From positions 186,001 through 250,000 of the forward strand of contig CANHGO010000001.1 in assembly GCA_947460975.1 (NCBI GenBank): DNA of 64,000 bases, in the 5' to 3' direction. Shown here one piece after another: positions 34,746 through 44,270 of this stretch. This DNA comes from Cytophagaceae bacterium (lineage in GTDB: Bacteria > Bacteroidota > Bacteroidia > Cytophagales > Spirosomataceae). Each line of letters starts with the position of its first letter. Positions within the stretch are counted from its first letter, which is position 1. A model generated the notes under the pieces. It did not search any database, was not told where the DNA came from, and saw nothing but the letters and a program-made list of their open reading frames with translations. The position numbers and the translations under genes were made by a program.

Positions 34746-36422
34746 TTACAAATCAGTGACACATCCTAAGCTAGCAGAGGCTACATTTTTAATGTACTTA
34801 CGCAAAACTCCAGAAGTATGTGGGGAAACGATCGGTTTCCACAATTTACGTCTTTCAGCTAGCTCCTCATCCGAGACATGTAATATGATTTTATTTTCAA
34901 CAGCATCTATTGTGATTTTATCTCCGTCTTTCACTAACCCTATATTACCTCCATCAAACGCCTCGGGCGTCACGTGACCTACCACAAATCCATGAGTACC
35001 TCCTGAAAAACGTCCATCGGTAATCATCGCCACACTATTGCCCAAACCTGCACCCATCAAAGCTGATGTGGGCTTTAACATTTCTGGCATTCCTGGCCCG
35101 CCTTTAGGTCCCTCATTCCTGATCACAACAACATGTCCAGCTTTTATTTCCCCTTTTGACAAATACTCCATCACTTCTTCTTCCCGATCACATACTTTGG
35201 CTAAACCCTCAAAACGCTCTCCCTCTTTTCCTGTAATTTTAGCTACAGCACCTTCCGTGGCTAAATTACCATACAATATTTGAATATGACCCGTTGCTTT
35301 TAACGGCTGCTCAATAGGATATATAATTTTCTGTGTGTCAAAATTCAAATCGGGAGCTTCCGCTAAATTTTCAGCCATCGTTTTTCCTGTTACGGTCAAA
35401 CACTCCCCATGTAAAAATCCTTTTTGCCATAGATATTTTAAAATGGCAGGCATTCCACCGATCGCCAAGACATCCTCCATGTAATATTTTCCAGAAGGTT
35501 TTAAATCAGCAATCAGCGGCGTGCGATCTGAAATATCTTGAATATCCTTCATCGTAAATGATACTCCCGCTGAATGTGCAATAGCCAAATAATGCAAAAC
35601 CGCATTGGTTGAACCTCCTAAGGCCATCACCACCGTCATCGCATTTTCAAATGCATGTCGGCTCATGATATCTCTAGGACAAATATTTTTTTCCAATAAT
35701 ACTTTCATCGCCGCGCCGATCGCTAAACACTCTTCTTTTTTCCCTTCATGTGTGGCAGGATAGGAAGAAGAATTTGGCAATACTAAACCCATTGCTTCCA
35801 TAGAAGATGCCATAGTATTAGCTGTATACATTCCTCCGCAAGCTCCCGCACCTGGAATTGAATTTCGAATCACCCCCTCATAATCCTCATCCGAAATCGT
35901 TCCTGCATATTTCTTTCCTAAAGCCTCAAAAGCCGAGACAATATCTAATTTTTCTCCTTTGTACATTCCAGAACGAATTGTTCCTCCGTAAACCAACATC
36001 CCCGGGCGGTTCAATCTAGCCAAAGCCATCATAGCTCCCGGCATATTTTTATCACAACCCACCACGGCAATAACGCCATCGTACCATTGCGCGCCCACTA
36101 CATTTTCAATGGAATCAGCAATAATATCTCTCGAGGGAAGTGAATAACTCATTCCATCATTGCCATTCGTCATACCATCCGAAACGCCAATGGTATGAAA
36201 AATAAGTCCGACCATCCCATTTTCTTGAATACCTTTCTTCACATGAACTGAAAGACCATTCAAATGCATATTACAAGGATTACCTTCGTAACCAGTGCTT
36301 GCAATACCTATTTGCGCTTTATTCATGTCTTCAGGAGTCAAGCCAATGCCATAAAGCATTGCCTTTGCAGCTGGATTCGTAATTTCTTGTGTAAGTGTTC
36401 TGGAGAATTTATTTAATGACAT
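34746..36422 (-). CDS. ilvD: Dihydroxy-acid dehydratase
   Basis: This iron-sulfur enzyme dehydrates dihydroxyvalerate/dihydroxymethylvalerate to the keto acids that are transaminated to valine and isoleucine. Cluster and metal residues appear in [12 protein letters not shown] (about residue 121) and [20 protein letters not shown] (about 192). The C-terminal [19 protein letters not shown] is typical. Length 558. First gene of the ilvD-ilvB-ilvN-ilvC operon, with a TATATTTG box 30 bp upstream. Confidence 0.97.
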   Translation of the reverse strand: MSLNKFSRTLTQEITNPAAKAMLYGIGLTPEDMNKAQIGIASTGYEGNPCNMHLNGLSVHVKKGIQENGMVGLIFHTIGVSDGMTNGNDGMSYSLPSRDIIADSIENVVGAQWYDGVIAVVGCDKNMPGAMMALARLNRPGMLVYGGTIRSGMYKGEKLDIVSAFEALGKKYAGTISDEDYEGVIRNSIPGAGACGGMYTANTMASSMEAMGLVLPNSSSYPATHEGKKEECLAIGAAMKVLLEKNICPRDIMSRHAFENAMTVVMALGGSTNAVLHYLAIAHSAGVSFTMKDIQDISDRTPLIADLKPSGKYYMEDVLAIGGMPAILKYLWQKGFLHGECLTVTGKTMAENLAEAPDLNFDTQKIIYPIEQPLKATGHIQILYGNLATEGAVAKITGKEGERFEGLAKVCDREEEVMEYLSKGEIKAGHVVVIRNEGPKGGPGMPEMLKPTSALMGAGLGNSVAMITDGRFSGGTHGFVVGHVTPEAFDGGNIGLVKDGDKITIDAVENKIILHVSDEELAERRKLWKPIVSPHTSGVLRKYIKNVASASLGCVTDL

Positions 36423-36451
36423 AAGGCAATTGATCGAATTTTTTCAAACTA

Positions 36452-36459
36452 CAAATATA
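36452..36459 (-). promoter_or_regulatory. Putative -7 box of the ilvD operon promoter
   Basis: On the minus strand TATATTTG, 30 bp before the ilvD ATG. No clear -33 TTTG at 19-21 bp. Confidence 0.45.
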
Positions 36460-36543
36460 GGTAAAGCAATTTGTTCTTCCCTAAATTTTACCAAATAAAC
36501 TATGGCTATTTAACGAACAACAGAATTAATTAGCATAAAATCC

Positions 36544-38304
36544 TTAAACAACGGCAGGTTTATTCTCTCCTACTTGTTGGCGCCACATGGCATAATACAA
36601 ACCCTTTACCTCGAGCAAACTTTCATGATTGCCCTGCTCTACGATCCGACCTTTTTCCAACACATAAATCCGAGTCGCGTGCATGATCGTTGACAAACGG
36701 TGGGCAATTAAAATCGTTAAATGCGCAGAGGCCTGAGATACGGAACGAATTGTTTCTGAAATTTCCTCTTCGGTCAACGAATCTAATGAGGAAGTGGCTT
36801 CGTCGAACACCAATAAATTAGGCTCCCTTAATAATGCCCTGGCGATACTTAAACGTTGTTTTTCACCTCCAGAAACTTTTACACCTCCCTCGCCAATCAT
36901 CGTATCTAGACCTTTATCGGCCCTAGCGAGCAAGCTTTGGCATGCGGCCTTATCCAGCACCAACATACATTGTTCGTCGGTCGCATCTGGATTTACAAAC
37001 AATAAATTTTCCCGAATAGACCCTGAGAATAGTTGGGTATCCTGTGTCACAAACCCGATCTTTTTTCTTAATTGATCGAAATCAATTGCATCGCCAGATT
37101 CTCCATTATAGAAAACTTGGCCTTGTTTGGGACGATATAAACCCACTAATAATTTAACCAAAGTAGATTTGCCGGCGCCAGATGGCCCGACAAAAGCAAT
37201 CGTTTCGCCACCCTTCACATCAAAACTAATCTCATTCAAAGCTGAAGTCGTCGCAGATTGATGTTGGAACGAAACTTTATCAAAAGCTAATCGGTCTATC
37301 TGCTTGATCAAAATTGGATTTTCAGGCTTACGCTCGGTTGGGATATTTAAAATTTGTTCAAAATTCTGCAAAGAAACCTCAGCTTCTCGATAGGTATTCA
37401 CCACATTCCCAATTTCTTGCAAAGGATTAAAAAGGAAGAAAGAATAAATATTTAAGGAATAAAATTGGCCTATGGTAATCTTACCTTGATAAATCAAATA
37501 AATCAACACGACCACCATCAACATCCGTAGCAAATTGACACATGTCCCTTGAACAAATGCCATCGAACGAACATAGCGCACCTTTTTTAATTCCAATTTT
37601 AAAATCTTATCCGTCGTAGCATTCAATTGGCTTATCTCCTGCTCAGCCAAACCTAATGACTTCACCAACTCAATATTTCTCAACGACTCGGTGGTAGAAC
37701 CCGCCAAACCCGTCGACTCTTTAACAATTTGAATCTGGATGACTTTGATTTTTTTACTTAAAACCGAAGACACATAACCGATCAATGGACCGGTCACTAA
37801 AAACAAAGGCATCACCATCCAATGCACCGAGAATGCATAGACCGAAATAAAAACCAAAGCAATCACCGACTGGAATAAAATGTTAATTCCCAGGGTAATC
37901 AATTTTTCTACGTCTGTACGTACTTTTTGAAGCTTACCCAAAGTTTCACCTGATCGTTGGTCTTCAAAAGTCTCATAAGGTAGCTCAAGTGAATGCCTAA
38001 TTCCATCCGAGTACAGATTAGCTCCTACCTTTTGAGTCACGGTATTAATCATGTAATCTTGGAAATTTTTAGCTACCCGACTGACAAAAGCCACCCCCAC
38101 GGATGCCAGGGCCAATGGCCAAATTGCCGCAATAAATTGGTCCGTGGTATGCGTATCCGAACGATATACAGCCGCTACATCGTCAATGATTCTCCTGAAA
38201 ATATAAGGATCCATCAAAGAGAAAATCTGATTGGTAGCCGCAAGTCCGAGTGCCGCCATGACGCGCCAACGGTAATGCTGTAAATAGGTAAATAATAATT
38301 TCAT
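36544..38304 (-). CDS. ABC exporter, fused membrane and ATPase domains
   Basis: This half-transporter has one membrane domain (hydrophobic helices from about residue 15 to 300) and one ATPase domain. Walker A GPSGAGKST is near residue 375, Q-loop VTQDTQLF, signature VSGGEKQRLSIARAL and Walker B LLVFDEATSS. It probably works as a homodimer exporting lipids, peptides or drugs (MsbA/MDR-like); the substrate cannot be told. I start at ATG 38304 (MKLLFTYLQHY); a 10-codon-longer frame beginning TTG/ATG would run into the hairpin repeat array. Length 586. Confidence 0.92.
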   Translation of the reverse strand: MKLLFTYLQHYRWRVMAALGLAATNQIFSLMDPYIFRRIIDDVAAVYRSDTHTTDQFIAAIWPLALASVGVAFVSRVAKNFQDYMINTVTQKVGANLYSDGIRHSLELPYETFEDQRSGETLGKLQKVRTDVEKLITLGINILFQSVIALVFISVYAFSVHWMVMPLFLVTGPLIGYVSSVLSKKIKVIQIQIVKESTGLAGSTTESLRNIELVKSLGLAEQEISQLNATTDKILKLELKKVRYVRSMAFVQGTCVNLLRMLMVVVLIYLIYQGKITIGQFYSLNIYSFFLFNPLQEIGNVVNTYREAEVSLQNFEQILNIPTERKPENPILIKQIDRLAFDKVSFQHQSATTSALNEISFDVKGGETIAFVGPSGAGKSTLVKLLVGLYRPKQGQVFYNGESGDAIDFDQLRKKIGFVTQDTQLFSGSIRENLLFVNPDATDEQCMLVLDKAACQSLLARADKGLDTMIGEGGVKVSGGEKQRLSIARALLREPNLLVFDEATSSLDSLTEEEISETIRSVSQASAHLTILIAHRLSTIMHATRIYVLEKGRIVEQGNHESLLEVKGLYYAMWRQQVGENKPAVV

Positions 38305-38312
38305 ATTTTGCG

Positions 38313-38456
38313 GAGACGCGATCACTCGCATCAAAAAAATGTAGAGACACGATACCTCGTGTCTAAAAAATATAGAAACGCGATACCTTGTTTCCGAAAA
38401 TGTAGAGACACGAAACCTCGTATCTGAAAATCATAGAGACACGATACCTCGTGTCT
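38313..38456. repeat. Five-unit tandem array of a 30-31 bp hairpin repeat
   Basis: Units begin at about 38313, 38344, 38375, 38405 and 38436. The best units read AGACACGA-TACC-TCGTGTCT, an 8-bp stem with a 4-nt loop, separated by about 10 bp of A-rich sequence. Units 1 and 3 vary (GAGACGCGAT..., GAAACGCGAT...) but mostly keep pairing ability. They lie between the ABC exporter start and the hydroxyglutarate oxidase stop. Two more units are at 557-606. The spacers are too short for a CRISPR. Confidence 0.9.
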
Positions 38457-38467
38457 ATTCCCGTCAA

Positions 38468-39676
38468 TTAAAACCTGGTCAATGCCATCTCGGCTACCGT
38501 TTTGCCAATGGACAACGAAGAAGTCGCCGCGGGGCTTGGTGCATTTAAAATATTGATCACTTTCGGATCTTCCACAATGGAGAAATCGTCCAATAAACCA
38601 CCATTTCGGTCACATGCCTGAGCACGCACACCCGCTCCACCTTCCACTAAATCGGTTATTTTAATCTCTGGAATTAATACTTGGAGTGCCTTTGTAAATG
38701 CTTCTTTTGAAAAACTACGATACATTTCGCCTAAGCCCATTTCCCAGTATTTAGTCGCCACCTTTTGAAAACCAGGCCATGTTAATGTATCCCAAAGCTC
38801 CTTAAAATCGATGCCTAACTTTTTATATCCTTCTTTTTTAAATGCCAAAACCGCATTAGGTCCAGCCTCCACGCCACCTTTCATCATGCGAGTAAAGTGA
38901 ACCCCTAAGAATGGGAAATTAGGATCCGGAACAGGATAAATTAAGTTTTTAACCAGGTATTCTTTGTCGGCCTTCAACTTAAAATACTCCCCTCTAAAAG
39001 GTACAATCCGAACATCCAAAGGCTCCTTCTGCGTCCATTGGGCCACTTTATCAGAATAAAGTCCGGCGCAATTAATGATTAATTTTGCTTCGTAGGTCGA
39101 CTTATTTGTTTCTACAATAGAATAGGTTATGCCCTTAGTTATATTGATAACCTGCTCGGCCAAATGCAATTCACAGCCTTTAATTTGTATTCCATTGGCT
39201 AATTTGACCGCCATCACTCGATAATCAACAATTCCTGTTTGAGGTACAAACATTCCCTCCAAACCTGTCACATGAGGTTCATGCTCCCTCATTTCACTCA
39301 AACTTAATTTCTTTAATCCCCCCAAACCATTTTGTATTCCCCTTTGATATAAATTCTCCAATGCACCACGCTCATGTTCAAAACTTGCGACAACAATCTT
39401 ACCTGTCAACTCAAAAGGTATATCTTCTTTTTGGCAATATTCAATCAGTTGGTGATATCCCTCGATACAGTTTTTGGCCTTCAAAGAACCGGGTTTATAA
39501 TACAAACCCGAGTGTATTACACCCGAATTGTTACCCGTTTGGTGCATAGACACCATATTTTCTTTTTCGAAAAGAGCGATTTTTAAATCAGGCTTAGATT
39601 CTAATAATCTATGCGCAGTCGCTAAACCTACAATACCTCCACCTACAATAATTACATCAAAAGCCATCGGAATCAT
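38468..39676 (-). CDS. lhgO: L-2-hydroxyglutarate oxidase
   Basis: This FAD enzyme of the DAO family oxidises L-2-hydroxyglutarate to 2-oxoglutarate, passing electrons to quinone or oxygen. The dinucleotide motif VIIVGGGIVGLATA is at about residues 5-18, followed by HQTGNNSGVIHSGLYY (FAD/substrate site) and the C-terminal FSIVEDPKVINILNAPSPAATSSLSIGK. Length 402 is normal. A second ATG three codons in (39667) is equally plausible. A TATATTTG box lies just upstream. It is divergent from anmK. Confidence 0.9.
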   Translation of the reverse strand: MIPMAFDVIIVGGGIVGLATAHRLLESKPDLKIALFEKENMVSMHQTGNNSGVIHSGLYYKPGSLKAKNCIEGYHQLIEYCQKEDIPFELTGKIVVASFEHERGALENLYQRGIQNGLGGLKKLSLSEMREHEPHVTGLEGMFVPQTGIVDYRVMAVKLANGIQIKGCELHLAEQVINITKGITYSIVETNKSTYEAKLIINCAGLYSDKVAQWTQKEPLDVRIVPFRGEYFKLKADKEYLVKNLIYPVPDPNFPFLGVHFTRMMKGGVEAGPNAVLAFKKEGYKKLGIDFKELWDTLTWPGFQKVATKYWEMGLGEMYRSFSKEAFTKALQVLIPEIKITDLVEGGAGVRAQACDRNGGLLDDFSIVEDPKVINILNAPSPAATSSLSIGKTVAEMALTRF

Positions 39677-39691
39677 TCATTTGTTGAGGGG

Positions 39692-39699
39692 CAAATATA
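39692..39699 (-). promoter_or_regulatory. Putative -7 box before the hydroxyglutarate oxidase gene
   Basis: On the minus strand TATATTTG, 16-25 bp before the candidate ATGs. This would give a very short leader. Confidence 0.35.
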
Positions 39700-39777
39700 C
39701 AAAATTCAGATGGGAGATTGGGTATAAAATTATCAAGAGACTGAATATTTTAGGTATATCAAAAGGTTAATTTTTTG

Positions 39778-39785
39778 TAGCTTTG
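39778..39785 (+). promoter_or_regulatory. Putative -7 box of the anmK promoter
   Basis: TAGCTTTG, a good TAnnTTTG match, 87 bp before the anmK ATG. The leader it would create carries the palindromes at 39803-39830. Confidence 0.45.
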
Positions 39786-39802
39786 CCACGCTCCTTATGG
39801 GT

Positions 39803-39830
39803 CTAGCTTAAGCTAGGAAAGCTGACAGCT
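39803..39830 (+). other. Palindromic leader element before anmK
   Basis: CTAGCTTAAGCTAG is a perfect 14-bp palindrome (39803-39816), followed by AGCTGACAGCT (39820-39830). Several alternative AGCT pairings are possible in the transcript. It lies within the presumed 5' leader of anmK; no known riboswitch is recognised. Confidence 0.35.
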
Positions 39831-39871
39831 AGGTTACATTCTGAAGATGCTGAAATAAAAAATTAAACTGA

Positions 39872-41059
39872 ATGAATCCGGGAATTGAAACCTTGTATAG
39901 GATTGCAAAAAAACCTAAAAAGCAAATTTTAGGGTTGATGTCGGGTACATCTTTGGATGGCTTAGATCTTGCCTTATGTGAATTTGAAGGAACGGGATTA
40001 AATACAAAATTTCAATTAAAACAGTTTGTTTCGCTGCCCTATTCTTCTGAATTCAAGGAGAGCATACAAGCTGTATTTTCGAAAGAACAAATACATTTTC
40101 CTAGTCTCAGTACGCTCAATGCTGAAATTGGAATTAAACATGCGGAACTCATTTTAAACGCGTTACAATCTTGGGGAATAAAACCAGGAGAAATTGATCT
40201 GATCGCTTCGCATGGACAGACGGTGATGCACCGACCGATGCGCCATGGAAATCAGCCAAATTCTACTTTGCAGATCGGCGATGGAGATCATATAGCTTTA
40301 AAAACGGGCATCATCACCCTTTCAGATTTTAGGCAAAAGCATGTTGCCGCTGGTGGAGAAGGTGCTCCATTAGCGATGTATGGTGATTACTTTTTGTTTT
40401 CAAAAAAAGGCGAAAATCGCATCCTATTGAATATCGGTGGGATTGGAAATTTTACTTTTCTGCCGGCGAATCAGGATCCTAATTTAATACTTGTGACGGA
40501 TACTGGCCCCGGAAACACCTTGATTGACGCCTGTGTACGCACCCATTTTCCGGGTTTTTTCTTCGACAAAGATGCCCGTTTAGGAATGCAGGGGGTATTG
40601 CATACCGGCCTGTTACAAGCATTAATGAACTTAGATTTTTTTAAAGAAGATTTCCCCAAAAGTACAGGGCCAGAATATTTCAATTTGGAAAAAGTCGAGC
40701 AATTGATTCAAGCGAACCAATATACGTTAACCCCCACGGATTTAATCAGAACGTTGACTGAATTTAGTGCGCAATCCATGGCTTTGGCGATTAAAAAATA
40801 TGTCCCTGTAACTCAAGCCAATCTTTATGTGAGTGGAGGGGGAAGTCAGAACCCGCTGCTGATGCAAAGAATTTCGGAATTATTACCTGAGATAAAAATG
40901 GGATTTAGCTCGGAAATCGGCATACCGACAGATGCCAAAGAGGCTGTTTTATTTGCTTTGTTGGCGAATGAAACCATCATGGATGCTGGGGCTACGAAGG
41001 TACGCCGGCTTGGGGATTCTCCATGGGTAACGATGGGGAAAATTTCATTGCCATTTTAA
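39872..41059 (+). CDS. anmK: Anhydro-N-acetylmuramic acid kinase
   Basis: This enzyme phosphorylates and opens 1,6-anhydro-N-acetylmuramic acid released during peptidoglycan turnover, giving MurNAc-6-phosphate. The ATP-binding start GLMSGTSLDGLDLALCEF is at about residues 22-39, followed by SHGQTVMH, LNIGGIGNFTFL, VTDTGPGNTLID and VSGGGSQNPLLM. Length 395. The rest of the recycling pathway is not visible here. The pseudouridine synthase gene starts 7 bp later, so the two may share a transcript. Confidence 0.95.
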   Translation: MNPGIETLYRIAKKPKKQILGLMSGTSLDGLDLALCEFEGTGLNTKFQLKQFVSLPYSSEFKESIQAVFSKEQIHFPSLSTLNAEIGIKHAELILNALQSWGIKPGEIDLIASHGQTVMHRPMRHGNQPNSTLQIGDGDHIALKTGIITLSDFRQKHVAAGGEGAPLAMYGDYFLFSKKGENRILLNIGGIGNFTFLPANQDPNLILVTDTGPGNTLIDACVRTHFPGFFFDKDARLGMQGVLHTGLLQALMNLDFFKEDFPKSTGPEYFNLEKVEQLIQANQYTLTPTDLIRTLTEFSAQSMALAIKKYVPVTQANLYVSGGGSQNPLLMQRISELLPEIKMGFSSEIGIPTDAKEAVLFALLANETIMDAGATKVRRLGDSPWVTMGKISLPF

Positions 41060-41066
41060 TACATGT

Positions 41067-41783
41067 ATGAAGCAAAAAATTGAGGATTATATTCTGTTTG
41101 AAAATGAGGATTTTATTGTCATCAATAAGCCATCGGGGATTGCGACCTTAGACGAACGGAAGGATGTTTTTGCCCCTGCTATTTTACGCATGGCCAAAGA
41201 ATATAGCTCAGATGCGCAGGTTGGCCATCGATTAGATAAGGAAACCACAGGCGCTTTAATCATTGCCAAAAACCCGGAGGCCTACCGCCATATTTCCATG
41301 CAATTTGAGCATCGGGAAACCGCGAAAAGATACCACGCCGTAGTGGAAGGAATGCACAACTGGGATGGAATGTTGGTCAATCTCCCTATCCTCCCTTTAA
41401 AAGATGGCAAGGTGATTATTGACCGCCACAAAGGAAAAGATGCAGAAACTTGGTTTCAAACGTTAAAGGTCTACAAAGGATTCACTTTAGTCGAATGCAT
41501 GCCCATCACTGGCCGCATGCATCAAATCAGGATTCATTTAACCTGTTTAAAAGCTCCTATTGTGGCTGATGAAATGTATGGCGGACCTGATGTTTATGTA
41601 TCGGACTTAAAACGAAATTATCATTTAAAAAAAGACTCGGAGGAATTGCCCATCATGCGCCGAGTGGCCTTACATGCATTTAGTTTGAGTTTCAAGTTGA
41701 TGGATGGAAGCCCGATGACCGTAGAAGCACCCTACCCAAAAGATTTTGGAGTACTGATCAAAACTTTGGAGAAGTATTCGTAA
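41067..41783 (+). CDS. RluA-family RNA pseudouridine synthase
   Basis: This enzyme isomerises uridine to pseudouridine in rRNA or tRNA. The catalytic motif HRLDKETTGALIIAKN (Asp near residue 57) is diagnostic, with the start NEDFIVINKPSGIAT. The closing motif GRMHQIRIHLTCLKAPIVADEMYGG is intact. At 238 residues there is no N-terminal S4 domain, so the target site is unclear (RluA/RluC/RluD-like). It follows anmK by 7 bp and ends 12 bp before tRNA-Arg. Confidence 0.93.
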   Translation: MKQKIEDYILFENEDFIVINKPSGIATLDERKDVFAPAILRMAKEYSSDAQVGHRLDKETTGALIIAKNPEAYRHISMQFEHRETAKRYHAVVEGMHNWDGMLVNLPILPLKDGKVIIDRHKGKDAETWFQTLKVYKGFTLVECMPITGRMHQIRIHLTCLKAPIVADEMYGGPDVYVSDLKRNYHLKKDSEELPIMRRVALHAFSLSFKLMDGSPMTVEAPYPKDFGVLIKTLEKYS

Positions 41784-41795
41784 TTTTACCGCCTC

Positions 41796-41867
41796 GGCTT
41801 CATAGTTCAATGGATAGAATGTAGGTTTCCGGTACCTAAGATGAAGGTTCGATTCCTTCTGAGGCTA
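41796..41867 (+). tRNA. tRNA-Arg (anticodon CCG)
   Basis: The cloverleaf can be drawn by hand. The acceptor GGCTTCA pairs with TGAGGCT (two wobbles) and is followed by discriminator A. The D arm is GTTC/GAAT, the anticodon stem TAGGT/ACCTA with loop TTCCGGT (anticodon CCG, codon CGG), and the T arm GAAGG-TTCGATT-CCTTC. CCA is not encoded (CAT follows). It lies 12 bp after the pseudouridine synthase gene. Confidence 0.92.
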
Positions 41868-41939
41868 CATGATTTAATTGCCCAACAAAGAAAAATTCTT
41901 TTAGTGAACTCGTTGGCAAAATCCGTTTCAAATTAAAAA

Positions 41940-43034
41940 ATGTCTACAAAAAAGAGAATTTTATTCTTTACCAAAGACCTCAATAGGACTGGAGCGGAAA
42001 TAATTTTATTCAACATCGTTGAAAGTTTAGACCGTTCGAAATTTGACATAGGGATTGTTTTGATGCAACAAGGAGGTGAATTAGTTCCTAATCTACCTGA
42101 AGATGTTAATTTATTTTACCTAGAAAACACCTTTACTCTTTTTGATAAAATCAGATTTCATCTGGGAGAAGATGTCATGCTAAATCGACTAAAAAAGATT
42201 GAGAACGAGTTTAAAAGTGACATTTGGTATATTAATACGATTACCAACGCAGGAGTACTAAAATATAGCAATCATTTTAGCGCTTACAAATTTTTACATA
42301 TTCATGAAAATCTTTTTGGAATAGGGCACCTGAGCTTAGCCGATACTGAAATTATTTTAAATAAGGTAGACCATTATATTGCATGTTCTGATATTATTTA
42401 CAATCAATTAAAATCCTTCACCCAAAAACCTTGTACAACGATAACTTCATGCATCGATAAAAATTATATTGATTCATGTTTAATTAATTTTACCCCACCC
42501 TCAAAAAACAAAATAAAAATTATTGGCTCAGGTACGATTTGCCAGGTAAAAGGTGTGGAAATATTTGTTGAAATAAGTAAGCACTTTGACCCGGCTACTT
42601 ATGAATTTGTTTGGATTGGAAAATGGTCAAAAACGGGATATTCAGAAGTTTTAAGAAGAAATATTGATTTAATTGAAAATCCTGCCATTGAAATAAAAAC
42701 TAATATTAGTCAAGAAAAATATATTCATGAAATTGTTTCCGCAGATTTGTTTTTATCTTGCTCCAGAGAAGAGAGTATGGGCTTAGTGATGATGGAAGCC
42801 ATTTATTGCGGTGTGCCTGTTCTTGCGACAGATTCTGGCGGATCCGCTTTGATCGTCAATGATCAAAATGGGAAAATCTGTTTTGATTCAAGACCTGAAG
42901 TTCTAGCAAATGAGGTTCGGACTTTAATCGAAAACCGTAATCAATTTGATCCATCAACCATGCGGAAATCTATTGCGAAATACGATGGCCCCTTGGAAAT
43001 TCAAAAACTCGAAATTATCCTGTCAAAGATTTAA
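41940..43034 (+). CDS. Glycosyltransferase family 4 (GT-B fold)
   Basis: This cytosolic glycosyltransferase of 364 residues was probably used for a surface polysaccharide or glycan. The N-terminal LFFTKDLNRTGAEIILFNIVESL is the acceptor-side Rossmann start. The C-terminal half has the nucleotide-sugar site with VSADLFLSCSREESMGLVMMEAIYCGVPVLATDSGG (the conserved E-x7-E region) near 285. Substrates are unknown. The coding sequence is visibly more A+T-rich than its neighbours, and it sits 72 bp after a tRNA and before a gene remnant, suggesting an exchanged or eroded patch. Confidence 0.88.
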   Translation: MSTKKRILFFTKDLNRTGAEIILFNIVESLDRSKFDIGIVLMQQGGELVPNLPEDVNLFYLENTFTLFDKIRFHLGEDVMLNRLKKIENEFKSDIWYINTITNAGVLKYSNHFSAYKFLHIHENLFGIGHLSLADTEIILNKVDHYIACSDIIYNQLKSFTQKPCTTITSCIDKNYIDSCLINFTPPSKNKIKIIGSGTICQVKGVEIFVEISKHFDPATYEFVWIGKWSKTGYSEVLRRNIDLIENPAIEIKTNISQEKYIHEIVSADLFLSCSREESMGLVMMEAIYCGVPVLATDSGGSALIVNDQNGKICFDSRPEVLANEVRTLIENRNQFDPSTMRKSIAKYDGPLEIQKLEIILSKI

Positions 43035-43252
43035 TTCACTAATCTTTTACTTGACAAACTCATAAAGCTAGCACACATGTTAGTACGAATATAATTTGCG
43101 TTAAACTACAAACTCAAATTCTTGAGTTCCCTCATAAAAATTTGGCTCAAACAATCTCCTAGGAAACCCCATTTATTAAAATAATACTATTATTATAAAT
43201 TATAAATACGTAATTTATTACATATTAATTTGCAAAATATAGCGTAAAATAA

Positions 43253-43912
43253 GATATCAGAAACTTCAGCAAGTTAGGTTCTGCATTTATACGTTGGAAA
43301 AATAACCCAAATTCCAACGATTTCTATAAAGCTAGCCTTTATGGCTTAACGATTGCCATGATGTTGGCTACCTTCCTAATATTAGGCAGAGTCAAATGGG
43401 GGCACCATTTTATCTTCGTTTGGATTCCCATTTTTGGCCTTTTATTCGACAACACATATAAATTTTATACCAGCATCTATTTGAAAATTTACTTCGTTTT
43501 TGCGCTTCTTATGGTTGGCATTAACTACAAAATTAGTGATTGGTTTTATTGGATCAGTGTTGACTATTCGACAATCCAAAAACATACCGGCTCCTCTGAA
43601 AAAAAGAAGGCTATTGTAAATTTCGACTCTTGGAGCTTTTATTATATTAGATCCATCGATGATCAAAATGATGATATTGTGACATGGGTAAGCCCTTTAG
43701 ACACCATTCAAATGACTAGACTATTGGATTTGTCGGACTCATTAAAAATCCCAATTATCAATGTCATGAATATTGATTATGTGGATACCCGAAACAAACA
43801 ATCATTTAATAAAAAATTGAATTCCTATTACAAATTAGGTAGGCCAATCAAAATGATTTACCCTTCTCAAAAAATGCCAATTTTTGAAATAGGATACTTA
43901 GATAAACAATAA
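43253..43912 (+). pseudogene. 5'-truncated membrane-protein remnant
   Basis: The open frame starts right after an in-frame stop at 43250-43252 with no start codon, reading DIRNFSKLGSAFIRWKNN before the first Met (43358). It holds two hydrophobic segments (about MMLATFLILG and FIFVWIPIFGLLF, then YLKIYFVFALLMVGINY) and a soluble tail ending at 43912. This looks like the C-terminal part of a larger multi-pass protein, perhaps a dolichyl-phosphate-mannose-type glycosyltransferase, whose 5' part was lost. An intact small gene from 43358 (184 residues) cannot be excluded. The 218 bp before it (43035-43252) hold no gene I can recognise, only A+T-rich sequence. Confidence 0.55.
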
Positions 43913-43916
43913 AAGC

Positions 43917-44270
43917 TTACACATCCTGCGCATCATACACTAATACCTTTTTCCAAAGGTGTGCGCAGTTTTTTACAAACTCCATGTGAATAGGATGATC
44001 CTGGTAGACTTTTTGGCCCGCCGCGTCGTTAAAAAACATAATTTCAGATACGTCCCAAGAAGTATCCACCACATCACGCTTTTCGGTGGAAGCTAAAATA
44101 CCCACATGCATTCTTTGAATCGTAGGGATCGCTCTTAAGGTATTTAAACCGGCAATTAATGCATTTTTGTCTGCCTCCGAATCTGGGTTGTTCAACCAGA
44201 AAAATACATGATGGATTAAGGCAATGGAGGGTTTTGCCATGGCTGGCGCTTCGTTGTGGGTCGTCGACAT
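43917..44270 (-). CDS. Dabb (stress-responsive alpha/beta barrel) domain protein
   Basis: This small protein of 117 residues has a dimeric ferredoxin-like fold. The family start IALIHHVFFWLNN is at about residues 16-28, with VGILASTEKRDVVDTSWDVSEIMFFND in the middle and YQDHPIHMEFVKN near the end. Some relatives are polyketide cyclases or heme-binding enzymes, but most are uncharacterised. There is no signal peptide. It ends 4 bp from the truncated remnant and is divergent from the Gfo/Idh gene. Similar small Dabb genes are often near sugar-metabolism clusters, but that is only suggestive here. Confidence 0.85.
   Translation of the reverse strand: MSTTHNEAPAMAKPSIALIHHVFFWLNNPDSEADKNALIAGLNTLRAIPTIQRMHVGILASTEKRDVVDTSWDVSEIMFFNDAAGQKVYQDHPIHMEFVKNCAHLWKKVLVYDAQDV

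Noticed and set aside
38313-38456. Possible CRISPR array because of regular 30-31 bp spacing
   Set aside because: Units are about 20-bp hairpins with only ~10-bp A-rich spacers that are alike, the repeats vary, and no cas genes are present.
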